Assembly: GCF_008973485.1 (NCBI RefSeq) | Contig: NZ_CP031223.1 | Span: 2,790,001-2,854,000 of the forward strand | Length of the DNA stretch: 64,000 bases | Reading direction: 5' to 3' | Source: Psychrobacillus glaciei | GTDB taxonomy: Bacteria; Bacillota; Bacilli; Bacillales_A; Planococcaceae | In this document: piece by piece, positions 46,090 through 54,918 of the stretch | Position numbering within the stretch: position 1 is the first letter of the stretch | How the letters are laid out: every line of letters begins with the position of its first letter | Translations under genes and position numbers: made by a program | The notes under the pieces: model-generated | Databases searched by the model: none | What the model was told of the DNA's origin: nothing | The model's input: the letters and a program-made list of their open reading frames with translations, nothing else

Positions 46090-46093
46090 TACA

Positions 46094-47032
46094 TTAACTC
46101 CCTTTACTTTTTGGTTTTGCCAAATTCCAAGCTTTTGATTGTACAGAAAAAGAATAACTTTGATCTACATACGTCATACAAGAGAACTCTCCATCTACAT
46201 GTCCATATACTTGATCATGCATTGTTATTCTAAAATTCTTCGCTTGAAATTGTTTCACTTCTTTATACTTTGTATGTTTTCCGAAAAAAACAGTTCCGAA
46301 TATAAATAATAACTTCCATCTAGTTAATTTATTCACAACTGTCATTTCGATTAATTGATCATTTGGTTGAGAGTTTGGAGATATCTTCATTCCTCCACCG
46401 AAAAACGGCTGATTGCATACGACAATAAACCAAACATCATCAAACTTTATCGTATCTTCTTCCGTATGTAAAGTGAAGGAAAATCTATTGAATGTTAATA
46501 GTTCTTTTATCACATATAGTATGTACGTTAATTTCCCTAATTCTAATGCATTTAACCACTTTTTCCACTTGGAATTATTGACAGAATAAACTACTTTCGC
46601 ATCAAAACCAAAACCTGCATTATTTACAAATCCATAGGAATCTTGAGGAGCTGTTAATTTCCCAAAATCTAATTCCTCATATGGATTAAAATCATTTACA
46701 TACTCCTGTAACTGTTCTACCGTTTGAAAAATAGAAAATGTCCGACCAAAGTCATTTCCACTACCTGCAGAAATAACTCCAATTCGAACATGTTCATATT
46801 CAGTTACACCAGAAATAATTTCGTGAATTGTTCCATCTCCACCAATAGCAATAATGAATACATCTTCCGTGCTATTTTCTGCACAATTCTTAGCAATTTC
46901 TGTAGCGTGTCCGGTATATTCTGTAAGATAATAACTGTAAGGAAAGGTTATTTTAGCTTTCCAAGCCACCCATATTTTTTTCGCTCGTCCACGACCTGCA
47001 TATTCGTTCACAATGAAGACGACTTTATTCAT
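46094..47032 (-). CDS. ytlR: Diacylglycerol/lipid kinase family protein
   Basis: A 312-aa DAGK-catalytic-domain protein, related to YegS and BmrU. The nucleotide loop [17 protein letters not shown] lies near residue 68 and [14 protein letters not shown] follows. It should phosphorylate a lipid such as diacylglycerol or a related alcohol; the true substrate is unknown. It overlaps the NERD-like gene by 8 bases. Gene order matches B. subtilis ytlP-ytlQ-ytlR. Confidence 0.85.
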   Translation of the reverse strand: MNKVVFIVNEYAGRGRAKKIWVAWKAKITFPYSYYLTEYTGHATEIAKNCAENSTEDVFIIAIGGDGTIHEIISGVTEYEHVRIGVISAGSGNDFGRTFSIFQTVEQLQEYVNDFNPYEELDFGKLTAPQDSYGFVNNAGFGFDAKVVYSVNNSKWKKWLNALELGKLTYILYVIKELLTFNRFSFTLHTEEDTIKFDDVWFIVVCNQPFFGGGMKISPNSQPNDQLIEMTVVNKLTRWKLLFIFGTVFFGKHTKYKEVKQFQAKNFRITMHDQVYGHVDGEFSCMTYVDQSYSFSVQSKAWNLAKPKSKGS

Positions 47033-48005
47033 TTATTTCCTCACCGTCTACTTCCCAACCCGCTCTTGAATAGGAGGTTGTTTGTACTAGATCAAGTATC
47101 GACTGTGCAGCTTTAAATTGCATATGCTTCATAGGTGATGGGGATGACTTTAATGTCAAAAACCACTCTGGAAATTTTCTTGAATCTACAAATTGCGTAT
47201 TAAAAGAAGTACCCGGATAATCAATATATCCATTTCTCGATAGAATTACCTTTTTAATTGGCAAATCAATCTCTTCTTTCTTAAAAATTTGCAATAGGAT
47301 TGACTCCATCCGGTTCAATCCAACCATAGGACTCAATATTTTCTTCTCTTCCGTACCGCTTTTTCGAACCCAGAAACGATCGCTGCTTCCAATATAAGCA
47401 TCCAAATCTTTTGCCTCAAGTACAACTAGACAAATAATTTCTGTAGGCAATATTAGAAGAATATCCAGTTCAACTGGAGCTTTTTTTAGTTTTAATATGG
47501 GATAATAAAACAAGAAATAATTATCTGGAAGTTGTAAGGTAAGGGATCGCAATAATTTATCTCGCATAAACTTTGGATCAACATATGACTTTTCACGTAA
47601 TGTTGAGCTAGCCCACTTCAATTGAAAATGAAAAAGCTGATTTAAATACATTCGCTTTAACTCTTCTTTCGTTTGTGGGTTGTACACAATATTAGGCTGA
47701 AAATGTAGCGTTGTAGCCTCCTCTAGGACAACATCTTCTTCTTGTAACTCCGTTGGTTCCCATGTAATTTCTTCCAATTTTTCTTCTTTCTTGCGATTAA
47801 GAAACTTTGAGAAAAGGGATTTTTTCTCAGACACTTCTACTTCATCTTCCTTTTCTAGCCAAGATGAATCAAAAGCTCCTTTTTCCCATTCCACTTTTGT
47901 TCGTTCCCACTGTTGCTTCTTTAATCGAACAAATTGAGTTGGGTATCTCTTTAGATCAACTTGATAACGAGATATATAGTCTTGAAGCTTTACTAGTTGA
48001 GCCAT
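47025..48005 (-). CDS. ytlQ: NERD-like nuclease-related domain protein
   Basis: A 326-aa protein. The N-terminal third is charged and probably flexible (KKSLFSKFLNRKKEEKLEE). The second half has a NERD-like core: PVELDILLILPTEIICLVVLEAKD near residue 185, where the Asp and Glu-x-Lys arrangement resembles restriction-endonuclease-fold nucleases. No helicase or kinase domain is attached. It is encoded between the 2-5 RNA ligase-type and lipid kinase genes as in B. subtilis, where the function is also unknown. Confidence 0.65.
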   Translation of the reverse strand: MAQLVKLQDYISRYQVDLKRYPTQFVRLKKQQWERTKVEWEKGAFDSSWLEKEDEVEVSEKKSLFSKFLNRKKEEKLEEITWEPTELQEEDVVLEEATTLHFQPNIVYNPQTKEELKRMYLNQLFHFQLKWASSTLREKSYVDPKFMRDKLLRSLTLQLPDNYFLFYYPILKLKKAPVELDILLILPTEIICLVVLEAKDLDAYIGSSDRFWVRKSGTEEKKILSPMVGLNRMESILLQIFKKEEIDLPIKKVILSRNGYIDYPGTSFNTQFVDSRKFPEWFLTLKSSPSPMKHMQFKAAQSILDLVQTTSYSRAGWEVDGEEINE

Positions 48006-48008
48006 TTC

Positions 48009-48554
48009 TTAACCTCCCCCACTATGCATGATATATAATTCCTCGTAGCGAGGTGTATTAGTTGGACTTACTCTAAATAAAGAGATATTAGTAACCTTAA
48101 AGGTTGTACTTTCAAGAGGAAAATTTTCCATGGATAGTAATCCTTTAGAGGCCCATTTTTTGGCTATCGTAATATGGGCATTAAACTCTTTCCGATTATC
48201 AACTTCTATATAATTAGAAATTGTTCTAGTAACCTTTTCCTGCAATAATGTTAAAGATTCACTTTCTTTTAGTGCTGTATATACTACTCTCGGAGTGAGA
48301 TTATTTCCAAAATGAGAGATTCCATTCGTCGTTAGATCAAAAGATTTCCAGTCGATATTTTGATCTAACGACTGGATTATTTGATCTACAGAATTTTGCT
48401 CAATCTGGCCTAAATAATAGAGCGTAATATGCAAGTCCTCCGCAACAGGCAATATTTTATGCGTTTCATGCAAATTAGTTGTATCTCTTGCTTCAACGAT
48501 AGAAGTTGCAAGATTACTCGGAATTTTAATACCTATAAAATAATGTGTGTTCAT
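48009..48554 (-). CDS. thpR: RNA 2',3'-cyclic phosphodiesterase (2H family)
   Basis: A 181-aa 2H phosphoesterase (LigT/ThpR type) that opens 2',3'-cyclic phosphate RNA ends. The two catalytic HxT motifs are HITLYYLGQ near residue 45 and HITIAKK near residue 126. It corresponds to B. subtilis ytlP. The start overlaps the dat stop by 4 bases, so the genes are translationally coupled. Confidence 0.9.
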   Translation of the reverse strand: MNTHYFIGIKIPSNLATSIVEARDTTNLHETHKILPVAEDLHITLYYLGQIEQNSVDQIIQSLDQNIDWKSFDLTTNGISHFGNNLTPRVVYTALKESESLTLLQEKVTRTISNYIEVDNRKEFNAHITIAKKWASKGLLSMENFPLESTTFKVTNISLFRVSPTNTPRYEELYIMHSGGG

Positions 48555-49402
48555 CCTTTATAAGATGTTGGTATTTTTTTCTCAAAAGCTTGTTGTATCT
48601 TTTCCGTCCATTCACCACGTTTTGCGTTTCCAATTGCTTGTCCATTAATCGAAATAACCGGCATCACTTCCGCATTTGTTGAAGACATGATAAATTCATC
48701 CATTTCTAATGCTTGTTGTTTTGTAAAAGCTTCTTCTACAACAGGTAAACCAACCTCTTTGCAACAATCCAAAATAACGTGTCTTGTAATCCCATTTAAT
48801 ATCAAGTTACTTACTGGATGTGTATAAAGTACACCATCTTTTATGCCGTACATATTAGAAGATGATCCTTCTGTAATTGTTTCACCTCGGTGTAAAATTG
48901 CCTCATAGCAATCTTTACTAATTGCTTCTTGTTTTGCAAGGACATTCCCTAGAAGATTTAAAGACTTTATATCGCAACGAAGCCATCTTATATCTTCTAC
49001 AAAACATGCTTTTACCCCATTCTCCAGTTGATCTAATGGACGTGTAGTTTCTTTTGTATAAGCCGTCAGTACTGATTCTACTGCAGGAATCGGAAAATTA
49101 TGCTGTCTAGGAGTAGTCCCACGAGTAACTTGCAAATAAATTTGACCATTTTGCACTTCATTCGTTTCGATTAATTCATGTATCATTTTATGCAGTACAT
49201 CTTTTGTATAAGGGATGACTAATTGAATTTTATCTGCACTTGCATATAAACGGTCAATATGTTCCGTGGCAGTAAATACATCGCCATTATAAATTTTGAT
49301 CACTTCATAAATTCCATCTCCAAATTGATAGCCACGATCTTCGTATCCAATTTTTACTTCCTGTTCACTTACAATTTGATCATTCCACAATATTTTTGCC
49401 AT
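48551..49402 (-). CDS. dat: D-amino-acid aminotransferase
   Basis: Interconverts D-alanine and D-glutamate with 2-oxo acids, supplying cell-wall D-amino acids. The 283-aa fold-type IV PLP enzyme starts with ILWNDQIVSEQEVKI and has GYQFGDGIYEVI, the PLP lysine K145 in CDIKSLNLLGNV, and TEGSSSNMYGI for cofactor phosphate. Its ATG shares one base with the pepV stop; the two genes are therefore coupled, an arrangement also known in related bacilli. Confidence 0.94.
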   Translation of the reverse strand: MAKILWNDQIVSEQEVKIGYEDRGYQFGDGIYEVIKIYNGDVFTATEHIDRLYASADKIQLVIPYTKDVLHKMIHELIETNEVQNGQIYLQVTRGTTPRQHNFPIPAVESVLTAYTKETTRPLDQLENGVKACFVEDIRWLRCDIKSLNLLGNVLAKQEAISKDCYEAILHRGETITEGSSSNMYGIKDGVLYTHPVSNLILNGITRHVILDCCKEVGLPVVEEAFTKQQALEMDEFIMSSTNAEVMPVISINGQAIGNAKRGEWTEKIQQAFEKKIPTSYKG

Positions 49403-50811
49403 TAGATGTCACCTGCTTTTGTATTTTTTCCCGCTAGTTCAACGATTGCGTCCGCATAAATTGCAGTAGCTTTGACTAGATCATCAATATCTACATATTC
49501 ATCAACTTGGTGTGCTACATCTTTTCTCCCTGGAAAAAGCATACCGAATGCAACACCTTTTTTAAGAACACGCGCATATGTGCCACCACCGATAGCTAAC
49601 AATTCTGCTTCTTCTCCCGTTTGTCTCTCATACACTTTTTGTAGTGATTTTATAAGTATATCTTCTTTATCGACATAATGAGGCTTAGAATTAGACCCAA
49701 GATCAAGTGTAATTCCTGTATGTTGAAGTGTTTCTCTGCATAGACTTAGTTTTTCTTCAAATGGGTAACTAACCGAATAACGCATACTAACTTGGGTGCA
49801 AGACCCTTGTGCTGGGGCATAATGAATGACACCAGCATTTAATGTAGTATCTCCAGAAACTTCATCTGTAAAGTTTAAAGATAAAGCATGTCCTCTACTT
49901 TCATCTCCAAATGATGTTACTAGAAACTCTACAAATGCTTTGGAATGAGGAGTTAAACTAATTGTTCTTAAAAATTTTGCTAATAAAATTCCTGCATTCA
50001 CTCCATCATTCGGCTCCATTGCATGCGCCGATTTCCCATGTACTAATACTTTCAACATAGATCCTTCTTGAACTACTTCTCCAGTAATGTGATGTTCAGA
50101 TGCAAATTCATTAAACTTCTCTTTAATGGAATGTAACCCTCCAAAAATAAGTGCAAATGCTTCCTCAGGAACCATATTTGTTCGTTTCCCAGCCTGGAAA
50201 AACTGAATAGTCTCCGTATCAGATGAGCCTGTTTGTGTAAAAATCAAAGTTGCGATGCCTTTTTCAGCGTTTATAATTGGAAAATCTGCATCAGGTGCAA
50301 AACCTATTTGTGGCATTTGTTCTTTTGCAAAATAGCGATCTACACAACGAAATCCACTTTCTTCATCCGTCCCAATAATTAGACGTACTTTTTTAGAAAG
50401 TTCAATACCTGCTTCTTTTACTAATTTCATCGCCATCCAAGCTGCAATGGTTGGTCCTTTATCATCAATAGCCCCACGTCCGTATACTTTATCATTTGCT
50501 ACAGCACCTTCAAATGGAGGATAAGTCCATCCTTTCCCCTCAGGTACAACATCCACATGACACAGAATCCCGAGAATTTCTTCCCCTTCTCCCATTTCAA
50601 TATGTCCCGCCATATTATCAATATTCTTTGTAATAAGCCCTGCTTTTTCACCTTCACTTAACATATGAAGAAGTGCTTCAAGGGGTTTTGGTCCAAAAGG
50701 CATTTCTTCCGTAACAGCTTTTTCATCCAGCACACTAGGAATTTGAATCAATCTTTGAAGGTCTTCTACAATTTCCGTTCGCTTTAGTTCCGCTAATTCT
50801 AACCAGTTCAT
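49402..50811 (-). CDS. pepV: Dipeptidase PepV, M20 family
   Basis: A 469-aa di-zinc dipeptidase for small cytoplasmic peptides. Zinc ligands and catalytic residues are in GILCHVDVVPEGKGW near residue 85, GAIDDKGPTIAAW near 117, IIGTDEESGFRC near 148 and FAPDADFPI. It corresponds to B. subtilis YtjP. Supply of D-Ala or D-Asp-containing dipeptides to dat is a possible link, but this is inference. The AGGAGG start is at ATG 50811. Confidence 0.93.
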   Translation of the reverse strand: MNWLELAELKRTEIVEDLQRLIQIPSVLDEKAVTEEMPFGPKPLEALLHMLSEGEKAGLITKNIDNMAGHIEMGEGEEILGILCHVDVVPEGKGWTYPPFEGAVANDKVYGRGAIDDKGPTIAAWMAMKLVKEAGIELSKKVRLIIGTDEESGFRCVDRYFAKEQMPQIGFAPDADFPIINAEKGIATLIFTQTGSSDTETIQFFQAGKRTNMVPEEAFALIFGGLHSIKEKFNEFASEHHITGEVVQEGSMLKVLVHGKSAHAMEPNDGVNAGILLAKFLRTISLTPHSKAFVEFLVTSFGDESRGHALSLNFTDEVSGDTTLNAGVIHYAPAQGSCTQVSMRYSVSYPFEEKLSLCRETLQHTGITLDLGSNSKPHYVDKEDILIKSLQKVYERQTGEEAELLAIGGGTYARVLKKGVAFGMLFPGRKDVAHQVDEYVDIDDLVKATAIYADAIVELAGKNTKAGDI

Positions 50812-51144
50812 TGTTATTTCCTCCTACCCTATTCGTATAACGCTATTTTACACTTTTTTTCAACTTATCACACGAAAAGAAGGCATTTTCAGACTTCTAT
50901 TTCCGCTTGGTAAAGAGGTCTATTCTATTCATTTCACGAAAAACATATATAAAGTCGCGTTTGTTTATTAACCACTTTCTTACACAAAATACTTGTAAGG
51001 AAAGCATTAAAATCTTAGTTAGAATTTGTTTGTTTTAGTTTCGGTTTGGTGGAGGATACAATTTCGGGCAAAACGTATTTTTATTACGCGTAATATAGAA
51101 CGGTTTTTTTATAGAGTGCGCAACAGGTAATCTAAACAGTAATC

Positions 51145-51247
51145 ACCGAGATTTAGCGCTCTGGTATTCGCTTTCCACGGGCGTGGCCTCAGCCTCCTCG
51201 CTGCGTTGTGGGGTCTTCAGCTAACGCTATTTCCGCAGGAGTCTCAT
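51145..51247 (-). repeat. Family A repeat (unit A6)
   Basis: Contains CGCTTTCCACGGGCGTGGCC and CAGCCTCCTCGCTGCG followed by GGGGTCTTCAGCTAACGC; this subtype pairs with A2. It ends in CCGCAGGAGTC, where the 33-bp tandem units begin. Confidence 0.75.
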
Positions 51248-51370
51248 GCTCCTGCGCGAGCTCGTCGCAAAAAAGAAGTTGCTCCTGCGCGAGCTCGTCG
51301 CAGAAAAGAAGTTGCTCCTGCGCGAGCTCGTCGCAGAAAAGAAGTTGCTCCTGCGCTAGCTCGTCGCAAA
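51248..51370 (+). repeat. 33-bp tandem repeat, 3.7 units
   Basis: GCTCCTGCGCGAGCTCGTCGC plus A-rich AAAAGAAGTT repeats at 51248, 51281, 51314 and 51347 (last partial). Units 2 and 3 are identical; unit 1 differs by one base. Each unit includes a near-palindrome GCGAGCTCGTCGC. Because 33 is a multiple of 3, open frames run through it, but there is no ribosome site and no homology, so I treat them as by-products. Spacers are not unique, so it is not a CRISPR array. Confidence 0.9.
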
Positions 51371-51551
51371 TGCAATTTACCGCCGCGCTAAATCCACATA
51401 ATGTAGTATTCTTTAAAATAAAAACCGATAAGTGAATAAGCTAAAAAATACGCTTTAAATGTGACCGCTGTCTCTTAATATAGGTTTTACTTGGTATGAG
51501 ATGACGTTTATAAAGTGTACACTACTTAAATTGAACATAACGGTAGCTATC

Positions 51552-51643
51552 TTGCGATTAAAGGGTTCTAATTTGCGATTAGGATACTTTACTTTGCGAT
51601 TTCGGTGTTAGATCTTGCGATTCAAGGATACTATCTTACGATT
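51552..51643 (+). repeat. 21-nt periodic TTGCGATT array (copy 2)
   Basis: TTGCGATT recurs at 51552, 51573, 51594 and 51615, and TTACGATT at 51636: exact 21-base steps. Intervening bases are only partly conserved (AAGG, GGATA). Confidence 0.85.
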
Positions 51644-51749
51644 AGAAAAAAGTTGCATCATCTTATAATAGAAAGCACCTATCCTGTGGTAACGAGTCCC
51701 TTTTTGCGCATAATTTATGCGACGGCACATAGTATAGCCAACAAGCTAC

Positions 51750-51893
51750 GTTGATTGTAGCGAAAGGGAGGCGACTCCAGCTGGATGAGTGAGACAGATG
51801 AGCAATCGCAGGCGAATGCGTAGCGTCGGCGATGGCTCATCGCTCACCCGGCGGAAAGCGTCCGCACTGTAGCGAAAATCCTAGCGGTAACTA
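51750..51893 (+). repeat. Family A repeat (unit A7)
   Basis: TTGATTGTAGCGAAAGGGAGGC to CTGTAGCGAAAATCCTAGC. In reverse complement it matches A1 nearly throughout, including GATGAGCAATCGCAGGCG and the CCGGCGGAAAGCGTCCGC arm. Confidence 0.8.
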
Positions 51894-52214
51894 GTACGCA
51901 CTATATAAACAATGCGTTCTTTGCACTCTTTAATATGAGTGATACAAGTTTAAAATAGATGCTTCATAGATAAAGTTAAGCGGTAATTTACTGGTCATTT
52001 TTGGATAATCAACAGACCTGATATAAAGTTTTTGTAAATAAACTGCTTTTTTATAGAAATTTTATCGTTAATCTACTATAATTAAATTGTCAGATAATAT
52101 ATTACTGACTACCAATATAGTAAAGGGGCTGTAAATTGCAATTACCTAGTTGCTTTTCACCCAAGTCGTCCGCTAGTCTAGCCACGAGATATGAAGATGA
52201 AGGAGTGGTTACTT

Positions 52215-52436
52215 TTGAAACCTACTACTGATCGGATGCTCAATCGAATTAAAGATATGTATATGTTCATCCTTGATCACGGAACTGTTACAACTCAAGA
52301 TTTAGTCGATGAATTTGGCATCACTCCTCGCACAATTCAACGAGATTTGAATGTACTTGCGTTTAATGACTTAGTCATTAGCCCAACCAGAGGCAAATGG
52401 ACCACGACGAACAAACGCATTAAAATGACATCTTAG
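52215..52436 (+). CDS. ytzE: Small DeoR-type HTH protein YtzE
   Basis: A 73-aa protein that is almost only a DeoR-family helix-turn-helix: RIKDMYMFILDHGTVTTQDLVDEFGITPRTIQRDLNVL. It has no effector domain, so it may be a stand-alone DNA-binding regulator. The start is TTG 52215 with AAGGAGTGG six bases upstream; the frame from 52191 overlaps the site. Convergent with the pseudouridine synthase gene through a shared terminator, as in B. subtilis. Confidence 0.85.
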   Translation: MKPTTDRMLNRIKDMYMFILDHGTVTTQDLVDEFGITPRTIQRDLNVLAFNDLVISPTRGKWTTTNKRIKMTS

Positions 52437-52449
52437 ACCTTGCCATATG

Positions 52450-52485
52450 AAAAGAATGACCCCGCCTAGGCGAGGTCATTCTTTT
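52450..52485. terminator. Bidirectional terminator ytzE / ytzG
   Basis: Perfect 12-bp stem AAAAGAATGACC / GGTCATTCTTTT, with an inner CGCCTAGGCG palindrome. Confidence 0.92.
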
Positions 52486-53188
52486 ACTGTATACTTTCTA
52501 ATTCTTCTTCTGTTAACTCCCTATAAGAGCCTTCCATTAAAGATTCATCCAATTTCAATGCACCCATAGACAGCCTTTTTAAATAAATTACTTTTTTCCC
52601 AACGGATTCAAACATTCTTTTTACTTGGTGAAACTTGCCTTCTGTAATGGATAATTCAATTTCAGAAACCTCGCCTTTACTTAATATATTTAAAATGGCA
52701 GGCTTCGTTTTGTATCCGTCATCTAGAGTTACGCCATCTACAAACGCTTGAATATCAATTTCATCTACAATTCCCTCTACTCTTGCAAAGTATACTTTTG
52801 GTACATCTTTATTTGGAGACAAAAGACGATGCGTTAAAGCACCATCATTTGTTAATAAAAGCAATCCAACTGTATCCTTATCTAGTCTTCCTACAGGATA
52901 GGGTTCAAAATGATGTACATCCACATCCAATAATTCAATTACTGTACGATCTCTCGAATCCTCTGTTGCAGATACAACACCAACTGGTTTATTTAGCATT
53001 AAATAAATAAATTCTTTGTACTTAACTATTTCCCCATACACAGAAACTTGATCAGTAGTTTCTTTTATATGCATTGAACTGTCTTTTACAACGACGTCAT
53101 TTACTTGAATTGCTTTAGACTTAACTAATATCTTCACTTCTCTTCTCGTTCCAAATCCCGTACGTGCTAGAAATTTATCTAATCGCAT
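52484..53188 (-). CDS. ytzG: RsuA/RluB-type pseudouridine synthase
   Basis: Isomerises a uridine in rRNA, probably 16S rRNA position 516 by the RsuA precedent. The 234-aa protein has an N-terminal S4 domain (MRLDKFLARTGFGTRREVK) and a catalytic domain with the Asp in YPVGRLDKDTVGLLLLTND near residue 102, then the KFHQVKRMFESVGKKV segment. It starts 9 bases after the flippase gene and was probably co-transcribed with it. Same order as B. subtilis ytgP-ytzG. Confidence 0.9.
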   Translation of the reverse strand: MRLDKFLARTGFGTRREVKILVKSKAIQVNDVVVKDSSMHIKETTDQVSVYGEIVKYKEFIYLMLNKPVGVVSATEDSRDRTVIELLDVDVHHFEPYPVGRLDKDTVGLLLLTNDGALTHRLLSPNKDVPKVYFARVEGIVDEIDIQAFVDGVTLDDGYKTKPAILNILSKGEVSEIELSITEGKFHQVKRMFESVGKKVIYLKRLSMGALKLDESLMEGSYRELTEEELESIQ

Positions 53189-53197
53189 TTCATTCTC

Positions 53198-54814
53198 CTA
53201 AAAACCAAATTTTTTCGTAAAACGTGTAATCTTTTCTCCAAAGAGCTTTTGTGCAAGACCCAGTCTAAGCGTAACATAGCCATAAAAAGCCGCTCCAATT
53301 GAAGCTGTAACGAAAATTACTAGTAAAGCACCAAACTTACTATCCACCGTGAATAAATGCTCGATTCCCCATTTACAAACGAAGACAAGGCTTAGCATAG
53401 CAACGTTAATGATCACTATAAGTAAAATTCTCCGCATAACCATACTAGATTTATATTGTAAAGTTTTTGTAATAACAACCATATTTAATACGATCGCTAC
53501 AATGTAACCAATAGAAGTAGCTAAAATGGCACCATCTGTTTCAAACGCTTTAATCAAAGGAGTATTTAACACGAGTTTCGTTAAAATACCGATTAATAAG
53601 TTTAAAATGATCAGTTTTTGACGATCAATTCCTTGTAAAATGGCAGTCGTTACAGGATAAAGTGCAAATAATATGGCAACCGGTGCGTAATGCGCCAAAA
53701 CCGTTGAACCTATATCACTTTGCTCGTAAAACAAATGGTAAAATTCATTGGATAAGACAGCAATTCCTAAAGCAGCTGGCATTGTTAAAAACAATAATAT
53801 TTGAAATGCCTGATCTAATGATCTTCGCACTTGTACAAAATCTTGTTTTGCATAGTAACTCGTGATAAATGGAATTAATGCCATCGAAAAACCAGTTGCT
53901 AACATAACAGGTATCATTACAAGTTTTTGAGTCGTAAGATTTAACATCCCTAAAAGCACGCCTGATTCTTTTCCGCTTATTCCAATTTGCGTCATTGCAC
54001 TATTAAATGTAATCATATCCACAAATTGAAATAAAGGATTGATAACACCTACCAAAGCAAAAGGAACGGTATAAACTAAGATCTCTTTATATATATTTTT
54101 CAAAGATACATCAGAAGTTGTATTTCCACTTTCCTCAAGTAACTCATTAAATTCTGGTTTTAACTTTCTCCAATACCAATATAAAACAAACATACTTGCA
54201 ATTGCCCCAATAAACGCGGCAAATACAGCAAAAGAAACAGCAGTGTTCTCTGTACCTTTAAACACCTTAATAACTAGAAATGCTCCGGCTAAAACGAAAA
54301 TCACACGGACAATCTGCTCGATCAACTGTGAGACAGCTGTCGGTGTCATATGTTGATATCCTTGGAAAAATCCTCTAATTAAGCTCATCACTGGAACGAC
54401 AATTACTGCAAAACTCACATATTGAATAACAGTTGCTACATTGTGAACTGTTACAAATGCATCATTATCTTTAATAACTAAGCTTGCGATAGGTTCTGCT
54501 AGTGTGTACAAAATAATAAATCCTAACACACCTGTTATCGTCATTATTACCATACTTGATTTCACTAGTTTTCTACCTGTCGCATAGTCACCAAGCGTAT
54601 TATATTTCGCTACAAACTTAGAAACAGCTACTGGCATACCAGAGACAGCTAGTGCTAGCATGATAGAATATGGTACATATGCATATTGATACAGACCGAT
54701 ATACTCTTCTCCAATTAGTTGATAGAAAGGAATAATGTAAAGCACACCCAGAATTCTAGATAATAAGAGACCAATCGTTAATATCATTGTCCCTTTTAAT
54801 AAATTTGATGACAT
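53198..54814 (-). CDS. murJ: MOP-superfamily flippase, MurJ/YtgP type
   Basis: A 538-aa membrane protein with about 14 hydrophobic helices, a multidrug/oligosaccharidyl-lipid/polysaccharide flippase. It corresponds to B. subtilis YtgP, assigned as a MurJ-type lipid II flippase. Signature-like pieces are GTMILTIGLLLSRILGVLYIIP at the start and PVMSLIRGFFQGYQHMTPTA near residue 140. The substrate is inferred from homology; polysaccharide export is an alternative. It has AAGGGAC as weak upstream ribosome site. Confidence 0.85.
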   Translation of the reverse strand: MSSNLLKGTMILTIGLLLSRILGVLYIIPFYQLIGEEYIGLYQYAYVPYSIMLALAVSGMPVAVSKFVAKYNTLGDYATGRKLVKSSMVIMTITGVLGFIILYTLAEPIASLVIKDNDAFVTVHNVATVIQYVSFAVIVVPVMSLIRGFFQGYQHMTPTAVSQLIEQIVRVIFVLAGAFLVIKVFKGTENTAVSFAVFAAFIGAIASMFVLYWYWRKLKPEFNELLEESGNTTSDVSLKNIYKEILVYTVPFALVGVINPLFQFVDMITFNSAMTQIGISGKESGVLLGMLNLTTQKLVMIPVMLATGFSMALIPFITSYYAKQDFVQVRRSLDQAFQILLFLTMPAALGIAVLSNEFYHLFYEQSDIGSTVLAHYAPVAILFALYPVTTAILQGIDRQKLIILNLLIGILTKLVLNTPLIKAFETDGAILATSIGYIVAIVLNMVVITKTLQYKSSMVMRRILLIVIINVAMLSLVFVCKWGIEHLFTVDSKFGALLVIFVTASIGAAFYGYVTLRLGLAQKLFGEKITRFTKKFGF

Positions 54815-54918
54815 AAAACCCGCCCAATCATATATTTTGTCTACACTACAGTTTACATCTGTCGAAAGAAAACCACAATCATGTATAATAAAGAAAAAAG
54901 GGAAAGTGTGAACTTATT

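Larger units (their letters stand above)
50953..52048. repeat. Composite non-coding repeat, copy 2
   Basis: It fills the 1.4-kb gap between pepV and ytzE. It aligns with copy 1 (4183-5320) from the head to the tail, with family A unit A6 (51145-51247, reverse), a 33-bp tandem expansion (51248-51370), an AT-rich part with a 21-nt array (51552-51643) and A7 forward (51750-51893). Shared phrases include GAGATG in the middle (ACTTGGTATGAGATGACG / ACATGGGATGAGATGGTAC) and AACAATGCGTTCTTTG in the tail. No credible gene. Confidence 0.8.

Noticed and set aside
51248-51370. Possible CRISPR array
   Set aside because: There is no unique spacer between repeats; it is a plain tandem repeat with no cas gene nearby.
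51206-51435. Open frames through the 33-bp tandem repeat
   Set aside because: Frames arise because the unit is 33 bases long; no ribosome site, no homology, extreme Arg/Ala/Ser composition.
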